Positions 25,691 through 32,870 of a stretch of DNA of 64,000 nt are shown one piece after another (within the stretch, counting starts at the first letter, position 1; each line of letters opens with the position of its first letter). The notes under the pieces are model-generated. The model was not told where the DNA came from and did not search any database. It worked only from the letters and a program-made list of their open reading frames with translations. This DNA is from Streptomyces cucumeris (GTDB lineage Bacteria; Actinomycetota; Actinomycetes; Streptomycetales; Streptomycetaceae): contig NZ_JANCLX010000008.1 in the NCBI RefSeq assembly GCF_024295805.1, positions 225,387-289,386 of the forward strand, in the 5' to 3' direction. A program made the translations under genes and the position numbers.

Positions 25691-27304
25691 ATGGCCCTCA
25701 ATCATCAGTCCCTCTTTTTCGAAGGGACTTCCCTGGGTGCCACCGCGAATCCGAAGGACATCTGGCAGGAATTCACGGGCAACCCCTACAAGCATCCGCA
25801 GATACCGAACGTCGCCTTCGCGGGCTATGACCGCGGCGCGGATCTCCCGCGCCCCGCGGTCGTCGTGGACGCCACCGCGTACGGCGCCAGGAACGACGGT
25901 TCCGCCGATGCCTCCGGTGCCATCAACACGGCCATCGCCGAGGCCGGGGAGCGGGGCGGCGGGGCGGTACTGCTCCCGGCGGGCAGATACCGCGTGGACG
26001 ATGTCGTCCTGGTCGGCCACAGCGATGTCGTCCTGCGGGGTGAGGGGAGCGGGCGCACCACGCTGTTCGTCACCCGTCCGCTGGAGGAGATGATCGGGGC
26101 CTACGGCTCCGGGAAGTCGGCGTGGAGCTGGTGCGGCGGTGCGGTGTGGGTGAGCCACCGCGACCGGTACCGCTCCTTCACCGGCGCGGTCAGGGGCGGG
26201 GAGGATCCGCACGGGGGGTGGACGGGCAACGCGCGCGACCTCGCCACGACGCTCACCGGTATCTCCTCGCCCGCCGCCCGGGGGGACTTCGAGCTCTCGG
26301 TCGCCGACTCCCGCGGGCTCACCCCGGGCCGCCGGGTGCTGCTCCAGCTCGACGACGACCGTGAGCACAGCCTGCTGAAGCACCTGTGCGGGGACATCCC
26401 GGGGGCGTCCACGTACGACTGGTCCAAGCAGCCGAGGATGCTTCGGCAGGCCCCCTTCACCTGGCCGGTCAGCATCGCCTCGGTGACGGGCACGGAGGTC
26501 ACCCTGGCCCAGCCGCTGCCACTGGACGTCCGGCTGGGCTGGAGGCCCCGGCTGACCACGATGGGTCCCGCGGTCACCGGAGCCGGGGTGGAGGGGCTGA
26601 CCATCGAGATGAGGAAGGTACGGCAGGCCCGGCACCTCCAGGACAGGGGCTACAACGGGCTGACGTTCCAGTGCGCCTGGGACTGCTGGGCCGACGACGT
26701 CCGCGTCGTCCACAGCGACAACGGCATCCTGCTGTACGCGGCCAAGGGGGTCACCCTGCGGCGGACCACGATCGCCGGGCGCGGCCGCCACCACTCCTAC
26801 ACCTGCAACCTCCAGTCGCACGACAACCTGATCCAGGACTTCACCATCGAGCGCTTCACCGAGCGGGTGCCCGGCGGCGCCGTCCACCACGGTCTCGACG
26901 TGGAGACCCTGTCCTGCGGGAACGTGTGGTCACGGGGGGAGATGCACCAGGGCACCTTCGACACCCACCGCGGGCTGCCGTTCCACAACGTGCGCACCGA
27001 AATCACCGTCAACAACGACGGACGGCCCGCTGGAGGCGAGGACGCCGGTCCGCTCCACGGGGCACGGTTCACCCACTGGAACATCAATGTCACCAACCGT
27101 CGCGCGGGCTGTATCAAGATCGACGACGTGGCGCCGTACAGCGCCACCGTCGGCGTCTCACAGATGAGCCGGAGCGGCCCGGCCGGCCGGCCGGTCTTCG
27201 GCGGCCCCCTCCACGCCCGGCTGGCGTACGACGGGGACACCTCGCTCAGGCCGTCGAACCTGTACGAGGCCCAGCGCGCACTGCGCGGAGGCGGCCCGGA
27301 CTGA
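25691..27304 (+). CDS. Pectate-lyase-superfamily beta-helix protein
   Basis: A 537-residue protein. VVVDATAYGARNDGSADASGAINTAI (split across about 57-82) and GGGAVLLPAGRYRVDDVVLVG are the Pectate_lyase_3/GH28-like start of a right-handed beta-helix; the remainder continues with short hydrophobic strands (GVEGLTIEMRKV, NGLTFQCAWDCWADDVRV, DNLIQDFTIERF). It probably cuts or binds an acidic polysaccharide. There is no recognisable signal peptide from ATG 25691 and the upstream frame offers none, which is odd for this class. An intracellular role or non-classical export is possible. Linkage specificity is unknown. Confidence 0.78.
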   Translation: MALNHQSLFFEGTSLGATANPKDIWQEFTGNPYKHPQIPNVAFAGYDRGADLPRPAVVVDATAYGARNDGSADASGAINTAIAEAGERGGGAVLLPAGRYRVDDVVLVGHSDVVLRGEGSGRTTLFVTRPLEEMIGAYGSGKSAWSWCGGAVWVSHRDRYRSFTGAVRGGEDPHGGWTGNARDLATTLTGISSPAARGDFELSVADSRGLTPGRRVLLQLDDDREHSLLKHLCGDIPGASTYDWSKQPRMLRQAPFTWPVSIASVTGTEVTLAQPLPLDVRLGWRPRLTTMGPAVTGAGVEGLTIEMRKVRQARHLQDRGYNGLTFQCAWDCWADDVRVVHSDNGILLYAAKGVTLRRTTIAGRGRHHSYTCNLQSHDNLIQDFTIERFTERVPGGAVHHGLDVETLSCGNVWSRGEMHQGTFDTHRGLPFHNVRTEITVNNDGRPAGGEDAGPLHGARFTHWNINVTNRRAGCIKIDDVAPYSATVGVSQMSRSGPAGRPVFGGPLHARLAYDGDTSLRPSNLYEAQRALRGGGPD

Positions 27305-27385
27305 GCCGGAGCCCGCGAGATGGCGGTGATTTGGTCGTGTATCTTGAGAAAAGACCCGATTTCAGATCGTACGGGACCGCGATTG

Positions 27386-28453
27386 ATGGGATGTATCCGA
27401 GGCGTCCTCTGTTCCACCGCCTCCGTCCTCGCCGGGCTGGTGCTGCTCAGCGCCTGTGGCGAGAGCCCCGGGGACAGGGCCACGTCGGACCGCAAACCGC
27501 TGGTCGGCGTCGCCTACCCGCGCTCCGACAGTGACTTCTGGAACGCCTACATGCGGTACACCCCGCGGTACGCCAGACAGCTCGGCCTCTCGCTGAAGAC
27601 CATCGAGTCGCAGAACGACGTCACCCGGGACACCGCCAACGCACAGACGCTCGTCGTCCAGGGCGTCAAGGGCATCGCGATGGCCCCGCAGGACACCGCC
27701 GCCGTCGGTCCGACCCTGCGCCAGCTCGAGGCGACGGGGATCCCCGTCGTCACGAGTGACACCCGCCCCGACACCGGCAAGGTCTACATGGTCGTCCGCG
27801 CCGACAACCGCGCCCTCGGGGAGAAGGCGTGCAAGTACCTCGGCACCAAGCTGCACGGCAAGGGCAAGGTCGTGATGTTGCAGGGCGACCTCTCCTCCAT
27901 CAACGGCCGTGACCGCACCCGGGGGTTCAACGCGTGCATGAAGGCGGACTACCCGCGGATCAGGGTCTTCGGTGAGACCACCAACTGGGACGGGGCCGTC
28001 GCCGCGCAGAAGCTCCAGGCCGATCTGACCGCCCATCCGGACATCAAGGGCATCTACATGCAGTCCAGCGCCGCGCTGTCCGGCACGCTCCAAGTGCTGG
28101 AGCAGCAGGGCCTGCTGGTCGGCCCCGAGAACAAGAAGCACATCTACATCGTCTCCAACGACGGCATCCCCAGGGAGCTCCGGTACATCGCCAAGGGCAC
28201 CATCGACGCCACCGTGTCCCAGCCGGTCGACCTCTACGCCAAGTACGCGCTGTACTACCTGAAGGCCGCGATCGACGGGAAGACGTTCGAACCCGGCAGG
28301 ACCGATCACCACAGCACCATCGTGCGGGTCCGTGCCGGACTGCTGGAGGACCGGCTGCCCTCACCGCTCGTCACCGCCGACGGCAGGACCTACGGGGGCG
28401 TCCCCAGCCTCAGGAGCACCGATCCGTCCCTGTGGGGCAACAACCCCGGCTGA
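27386..28453 (+). CDS. Orphan sugar-binding ABC lipoprotein
   Basis: A 355-residue substrate-binding protein of the RbsB/Peripla_BP_4 type. The lipobox LLSAC places the acylated Cys at residue 24. Family blocks are VGVAYPRSDSDFWNAY, QGVKGIAMAPQDTAAV, GIPVVTSDT, VMLQGDLSSINGRDRTRGF, GIYMQSSAALSGTL and GTIDATVSQPVDLYAKYAL. ATG 27386 gives a proper signal peptide. It lies 81 nt after the lyase-like gene in the same direction, so co-transcription is plausible. No permease or ATPase gene is nearby, so it must share a transporter encoded elsewhere or act only as a sensor. Confidence 0.87.
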   Translation: MGCIRGVLCSTASVLAGLVLLSACGESPGDRATSDRKPLVGVAYPRSDSDFWNAYMRYTPRYARQLGLSLKTIESQNDVTRDTANAQTLVVQGVKGIAMAPQDTAAVGPTLRQLEATGIPVVTSDTRPDTGKVYMVVRADNRALGEKACKYLGTKLHGKGKVVMLQGDLSSINGRDRTRGFNACMKADYPRIRVFGETTNWDGAVAAQKLQADLTAHPDIKGIYMQSSAALSGTLQVLEQQGLLVGPENKKHIYIVSNDGIPRELRYIAKGTIDATVSQPVDLYAKYALYYLKAAIDGKTFEPGRTDHHSTIVRVRAGLLEDRLPSPLVTADGRTYGGVPSLRSTDPSLWGNNPG

Positions 28454-28480
28454 GAGACCGCCCCGGCCACCGGCTTCGTG

Positions 28481-28486
28481 TAGGGT
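28481..28486 (+). promoter_or_regulatory. -10 hexamer TAGGGT of trpEG leader
   Basis: TAGGGT ends 7 nt before the GTG of the leader peptide, the spacing of a leaderless transcript. Confidence 0.55.
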
Positions 28487-28493
28487 CGGCGCC

Positions 28494-28550
28494 GTGTACG
28501 CGCGACAGAACATGAACTGGTGGTGGACCGCTCATCCGGCGGCCCACTGA
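28494..28550 (+). CDS. trpL: trp leader peptide
   Basis: An 18-residue ORF, VYARQNMNWWWTAHPAAH with a GTG start. Three consecutive Trp codons (TGG TGG TGG) make it a ribosome-stalling sensor of charged tRNA-Trp. The alternative ATG at 28512 would give 12 residues; 18 residues with the -10 directly upstream matches the trp leader I recall from S. venezuelae, which ends NWWWTAHPAAH. The attenuator hairpin follows at 28576-28600. Confidence 0.88.
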   Translation: MYARQNMNWWWTAHPAAH

Positions 28551-28575
28551 TCGCGCGTAGCTCCAGACACCACGC

Positions 28576-28600
28576 GAAGGCCGCCCGAGGGGCGGCCTTC
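28576..28600 (+). terminator. trp attenuator
   Basis: A perfect 11-bp stem GAAGGCCGCCC / GGGCGGCCTTC with a 3-nt loop, 48 bases before the trpEG start. It should form when Trp is plentiful. The segment CGCGCGTAGC to CACGCG between leader and stem can supply antiterminator pairing. Confidence 0.85.
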
Positions 28601-28647
28601 GGCGTTTCACGCGGGCCGTTCCTCCTCCCCGGAAGGAACACCCCGCC

Positions 28648-30570
28648 ATGCGGAACGACACCCATGCCGTGATCACGCGGCTGCTCTCCGCCGACTCCCC
28701 GTTCGCCCTGATCCACCGCCGTACCCCCGGACATGACCAGGACACCGTGGAGGTGCTGACCGGACCGGTGAGCGAGGTGGAGCGGCTGACCGACATCCCG
28801 CTGCCGACCGGCGCCCCCGAGGGCGGTACGGCGGTGGCGGACGCGCTGGCGCTGGTGCCGTTCCGGCAGATCCGGGAGCGGGGGTTCGACGTACGGGACG
28901 ACGGCACCCCGCTGGCGGTGCTGCGGCCGGAGGAGCGCTACGCGCTGCCGCTCGCCGAGGTGCTGGAGGCGCTGCCCGCGCACCGGGTGGACGTCGAGGA
29001 CGGGGCCTTCGACGTGGACGACGACGCGTACGCGGGGATCGTACGGCGGGTGATCGCGGAGGAGATCGGCTCCGGCGAGGGCGCCAACTTCGTGATCCGG
29101 CGGACCTTCCGGGGGCAGATCCCGGATTTCGGGAGTACCGACGCGCTCGCGCTCTTCCGGCGGCTGCTGGCGGGTGAGCGGGGCGCGTACTGGACGTACG
29201 TGGTGCGTCTTGCGGACGGGCGGACGCTGGTGGGGGCCAGCCCCGAGGTGCACGTACGGATGTCCGGGGGGACGGTCGTGATGAACCCGATCAGCGGGAC
29301 CTACCGCTACCCGGCCGGCGGGGCCGACGCCGACGGGCTGCTGGCCTTCCTCCACGACCGCAAGGAGGTGGAGGAGCTGTCCATGGTGGTGGACGAGGAG
29401 CTGAAGATGATGTGCACCGTCGGCGACCGGGGCGGGGTGGTGGTCGGCCCCCGGCTGCGGGAGATGGCGCACCTGGCGCACACCGAGTACGAGCTGCGCG
29501 GGCGGTCCTCGCTGGATGTGCGGGAGGTGCTGCGGGAGACGATGTTCGCCGCGACGGTCACCGGGTCGCCGGTGCAGAACGCCTGCCGGGTGATCGAGCG
29601 GTACGAGCCCGGGGGCCGGGGCTACTACGCGGGGGCGCTGGCGCTCATCGGACGGGACGGCGGCGGGGCGCAGACGCTGGACTCCCCGATCCTGATCAGG
29701 ACCGCCGACATCGACGGGTCGGGGGCGCTGGGAGTCGCGGTCGGCGCGACGCTGGTGCGGCACTCGGACCCCCGGGGCGAGGTGGCGGAGACCCACGCCA
29801 AGGCGGCGGGGGTGCTGAGCGCGCTGGGGGTGCTGCCGCGGCCGGAGGGGCGGGACGAGGCGCCCGCGGGGCCCCGGCTGGCCGACGATCCCCGGGTGCG
29901 GGCGGCGCTGGACGCGCGGCGGGCCGACCTGGCGCCGTTCTGGCTGCGGATGCGGACGGACGACACCGCGGAGGGCGGGGTGCCGGGGCACGCCCTGGTG
30001 ATCGACGGCGAGGACACCTTCACCGCGATGCTCGCCCATCTGCTGCGGACGGCCGGGCTGGCGGTGACGGTGCGGCGGTACGACGAGCCGGGCGTACGGG
30101 AGGCCGCGCTCACGCACGAGGGGCCGGTGGTGCTGGGTCCCGGGCCGGGCGATCCGGGTGACACCGCCGATCCGAAGATGCGGTTCCTGCGGGGGCTGAC
30201 GGCGGAACTGGTGGCGGGGCACCGGCACGGGCTGCTGGGGGTGTGCCTGGGACATGAACTGATCGCGGCCGAGCTGGGGTTGGAGATCGCGCGCAAGGAC
30301 GTGCCGTTCCAGGGGGCGCAGGAGCGGATCGACTTCTTCGGACGCGAGGAGACGGTGGGCTTCTACAACACGTTCACGGCGCGCTGCGACGAGACGGTGG
30401 AGACGGAGCTGGCGATGCACCGGGTGGAGCTGAGCCGGGACGCGGTGAGCGGGGATGTGTTCGCGCTGCGGGGGCCGGGGTTCGCGGGTGTGCAGTTCCA
30501 CCCGGAGTCGGTGCTGACGATGGATGGGGTGGGGGTGGTGGCGGAGCTGTTGGCGGTGGTGCGGGTCTGA
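28648..30570 (+). CDS. trpEG: Fused anthranilate synthase TrpE-TrpG
   Basis: A 640-residue bifunctional enzyme. The chorismate-binding domain (about 120-400) has FVIRRTFRGQI, GERGAYWTYVV, GASPEVHVRM, MNPISGTYRYP, DEELKMMCTV and FAATVTGSPVQNA. The glutamine amidotransferase domain (about 440-635) has the nucleophile Cys533 in LLGVCLGHE and His618/Glu620 in FHPES. The N-terminal Trp-binding LLES motif of classical TrpE is not visible (FALIHRR instead), as in PhzE-like fusions, so feedback inhibition may be weak. Transcription attenuation is clear from the leader. It supplies anthranilate for TrpD (53796-54869). Confidence 0.92.
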   Translation: MRNDTHAVITRLLSADSPFALIHRRTPGHDQDTVEVLTGPVSEVERLTDIPLPTGAPEGGTAVADALALVPFRQIRERGFDVRDDGTPLAVLRPEERYALPLAEVLEALPAHRVDVEDGAFDVDDDAYAGIVRRVIAEEIGSGEGANFVIRRTFRGQIPDFGSTDALALFRRLLAGERGAYWTYVVRLADGRTLVGASPEVHVRMSGGTVVMNPISGTYRYPAGGADADGLLAFLHDRKEVEELSMVVDEELKMMCTVGDRGGVVVGPRLREMAHLAHTEYELRGRSSLDVREVLRETMFAATVTGSPVQNACRVIERYEPGGRGYYAGALALIGRDGGGAQTLDSPILIRTADIDGSGALGVAVGATLVRHSDPRGEVAETHAKAAGVLSALGVLPRPEGRDEAPAGPRLADDPRVRAALDARRADLAPFWLRMRTDDTAEGGVPGHALVIDGEDTFTAMLAHLLRTAGLAVTVRRYDEPGVREAALTHEGPVVLGPGPGDPGDTADPKMRFLRGLTAELVAGHRHGLLGVCLGHELIAAELGLEIARKDVPFQGAQERIDFFGREETVGFYNTFTARCDETVETELAMHRVELSRDAVSGDVFALRGPGFAGVQFHPESVLTMDGVGVVAELLAVVRV

Positions 30571-30597
30571 CTGTCCCCCACCCCGCCCCTTCCCGAA

Positions 30598-30614
30598 CCG
30601 GGGCTCCGCCCCGG
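30598..30614 (+). terminator. Terminator of trpEG
   Basis: A 7-bp stem CCGGGGC / GCCCCGG with loop TCC, 27 bases after the trpEG stop. Confidence 0.6.
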
Positions 30615-30853
30615 CCCCCGCTCCTCAAACGCCGGAGAGGCTGAGAGGTACCCCCGGAGGGGCTGGGTGACGGTCCGGCTGGGAGCGGCCCCGGGGCGGG
30701 GCGGGTTCCTGCCCCGGGTGCGGGGCGAGTTTCTGCCCGGGACACATGGGCCCCTCGCCGGGGCGGGGGATCCGGGCGCATGGACCGCCCACCCGGGGCG
30801 GGGATCCGTTGCGGGGGCCGGGGCTCCGCCCTTGGACCCGCACCCCCCGCAGG

Positions 30854-30930
30854 CCGGTGGCCGGGTGGTGGACCTGGTTGTGGGCAATCGTTCCGCGGGG
30901 CGGAACGGGTGGGCACAACCCGGCCACCGG
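30854..30930. repeat. Nested long inverted repeat
   Basis: Outer arms CCGGTGGCCGGG (30854-30865) and CCCGGCCACCGG (30919-30930), middle arms GGTTGTG (30876-30882) and CACAACC (30914-30920), inner stem CGTTCCG (30889-30895) and CGGAACG (30901-30907). Ten extra bases interrupt the left arm. Confidence 0.75.
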
Positions 30931-30993
30931 GCCGCGGTCGGCGACGAAACCCCAGGTCCCGCACCGGGAACCGCGCCCGGAGGGGCGGAGGGC

Positions 30994-32022
30994 TCAGCCG
31001 AAGAAGACCCCGGCTTCCTGGTACAGCGACGGATCCACCGTCTTGAGGCGGGCCGTCGCATCGGCCAAGGGGACGCGGACGATATCCGTGCCGCGCAGGG
31101 CGACCATCGTGCCGAAGTCCTCGTCCCGCACGGCGTCGATCGCGTGCAGTCCGAACCGGGTGGCGAGCCAGCGGTCGAACGCGCTGGGGGTGCCACCGCG
31201 CTGCACATGGCCGAGGACCGTCGTACGGGCCTCCTTGCCCGTACGGCGCTCGATCTCCTTGGCCAGCCACTCCCCGATACCGGAGAGCCGGACATGTCCG
31301 AAGGAGTCGAGCGTGTCGTCCTTCAGCACGGCATCGCCCCCCTTCGGCATGGCGCCCTCCGCGACGACCACGATCGGTGCGTAGCGGATCTTGAAGCGGG
31401 ACTCGACCCAGCCGCAGACCTGGTCGACGTCGAAGCGCTGTTCGGGGATGAGGATGGCGTTGGCGCCGCCCGCGAGACCGGAGTGCAGGGCGATCCAGCC
31501 CGCGTGGCGGCCCATCACCTCGACCACGAGGACCCGCATATGGGACTCGGCGGTGGTGTGCAGCCGGTCGATCGCCTCGGTGGCGATGTTGACCGCGGTG
31601 TCGAAACCGAAGGTGTAGTCCGTGGCGGAGAGGTCGTTGTCGATGGTCTTGGGGACGCCGACGCAGCGGATGCCGTACTCGCCGGAGAGCCGGGCCGCGA
31701 CGCCGAGGGTGTCCTCGCCGCCGATCGCGATCAGCGCGTCGACCTCCCGCTTGGCGAGGGTGTCCTTGACCCGGCGGATGCCGTCCTCGCTCTTGAGCGG
31801 ATTGGTGCGGGACGAGCCGAGGACGGTGCCGCCGCGCGGCAGGATCCCGCGCACCGCGCGGATGTCGAGGGGGACGGTGTCGTTCTCGAGAGGGCCGCGC
31901 CAGCCGTCCCGGAAGCCGGTGAAGTCATAGCCGTATTCCTGGACGCCCTTGCGGACGACGGCGCGGATGACCGCGTTGAGCCCGGGGCAGTCACCGCCGC
32001 CGGTCAGCACTCCGACCCGCAT
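30994..32022 (-). CDS. pfkA: 6-phosphofructokinase, group III
   Basis: A 342-residue phosphofructokinase of glycolysis. N-terminal GVLTGGGDCPGLNAVIR binds the phosphoryl donor. The catalytic motif is PKTIDNDL (Asp128). Substrate blocks are EVMGRHAGW, LIPEQRFDVD and GHVQRGGTPSAFDR. The donor loop reads GGEDT (101-105). Asp104 and Lys125 are the residues usually seen in PPi-dependent enzymes, while classical ATP enzymes have Gly at both places; I recall streptomycete members of this group being ATP-dependent. The ATG has GGGAGAAGGGAAG upstream. Single gene, after the repeat-rich spacer. Confidence 0.92.
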   Translation of the reverse strand: MRVGVLTGGGDCPGLNAVIRAVVRKGVQEYGYDFTGFRDGWRGPLENDTVPLDIRAVRGILPRGGTVLGSSRTNPLKSEDGIRRVKDTLAKREVDALIAIGGEDTLGVAARLSGEYGIRCVGVPKTIDNDLSATDYTFGFDTAVNIATEAIDRLHTTAESHMRVLVVEVMGRHAGWIALHSGLAGGANAILIPEQRFDVDQVCGWVESRFKIRYAPIVVVAEGAMPKGGDAVLKDDTLDSFGHVRLSGIGEWLAKEIERRTGKEARTTVLGHVQRGGTPSAFDRWLATRFGLHAIDAVRDEDFGTMVALRGTDIVRVPLADATARLKTVDPSLYQEAGVFFG

Positions 32023-32189
32023 CGCTTCTTCCCTTCTCCCGTGGAGAACCCGTGATCGGGCCCGGTGAGGAGGGCAACGCTAACGGTGATCCAGGTCACA
32101 GGGGATGGGGCCGGAATCGATTGCCGCGCGCCACAAGGGAGTTGGTGCGGCAACTTCACCCGTACGAGGGGCGGGGCCGCCGTCAAACC

Positions 32190-32870
32190 TCAGGCGTCGT
32201 CCAGACCCCGTTCGATGGCGTACCGCACCAGCTCCACCCGGTTGTGCAGTTGGAGCTTGCCGAGGGTGTTCTGCACATGGTTCTGCACGGTGCGGTGGGA
32301 GATCACCAGCCGCTCGGCGACCTGCTTGTACGACAGTCCCTTGGCGACCAGCCGCAGCACCTCCGTCTCCCGCTCGGTGAGCTGCGGGGCGACCGGCTGG
32401 TCGGCGGCGGTGGGGGCGGGCTCTCCGGCGAGCCGCCGGTACTCACCGAGGACCAGACCCGCGAGACCGGGGGTGAAGACCGGGTCCCCGGCGGCGGTGC
32501 GGCGCACCGCGTCGAGCAGTTCCCCGGTGCTGGCCGACTTCAGCAGATAGCCGGTGGCACCGGACTTCACGGCCTCCAGGACATCGGCGTGCTCACCGCT
32601 GGCGGAGAGCACCAGCACGCGGAGCTGGGGGTGGGCGGCGACGACCTCCTTGCAGACCTCGACCCCGGGCAGCCCGGGGAGGTTGAGGTCGAGCACCAGG
32701 ACATCGGGCTCGGCGGCCTTGGCCCGGCGGACGGCCTGCGGACCGTCCCCGGCGGTGGCCACCACGTCGAACCCGGCCTCGGACAGATCGCGGGCCACCG
32801 CGTCCCGCCACATCGGATGGTCGTCCACCACCATCACCGTCACCGGCCGGTCCTCGTGGTGCTCGGTCAT
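32190..32870 (-). CDS. macR: NarL-family response regulator MacR
   Basis: A 226-residue regulator. The receiver domain has the acidic pair Asp16/Asp17, phospho-acceptor Asp61 in LVLDLNLPG and Lys111 in GYLLKSA. The C-terminal LuxR helix-turn-helix (about 163-222) reads LTERETEVLRLVAKGLSYKQ then ISHRTVQNHVQN. It overlaps the kinase gene by 4 nt. Position and sequence match S. coelicolor MacR, which controls morphogenic membrane protein genes through TGAGTACnnGTACTCA. A perfect copy of that site is at 6261-6284 in this window. Confidence 0.87.
   Translation of the reverse strand: MTEHHEDRPVTVMVVDDHPMWRDAVARDLSEAGFDVVATAGDGPQAVRRAKAAEPDVLVLDLNLPGLPGVEVCKEVVAAHPQLRVLVLSASGEHADVLEAVKSGATGYLLKSASTGELLDAVRRTAAGDPVFTPGLAGLVLGEYRRLAGEPAPTAADQPVAPQLTERETEVLRLVAKGLSYKQVAERLVISHRTVQNHVQNTLGKLQLHNRVELVRYAIERGLDDA

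Larger units (their letters stand above)
30571..30993. repeat. 423-nt spacer built of Streptomyces intergenic repeats
   Basis: No gene is supported. It contains the hairpin CCGGGGCTCCGCCCCGG (30598-30614) followed by CTCCTCAAACGCCGGA, two near-identical copies of GGGGCGrGTTyCTGCCC (30698-30717 and 30722-30741), and a long nested inverted repeat (30854-30930). These are intergenic repeats I recall from many streptomycete genomes. Confidence 0.7.

Noticed and set aside
28512..28550. 12-residue trp leader starting at ATG
   Set aside because: The 18-residue GTG version fits the -10 spacing and the recalled S. venezuelae leader length better; the ATG has no ribosome site.
30854..30930. Nested inverted repeat as ends of an insertion sequence or an attachment site
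   Set aside because: No transposase, no target duplication, no integrase or tRNA; similar sequences are dispersed Streptomyces intergenic repeats.
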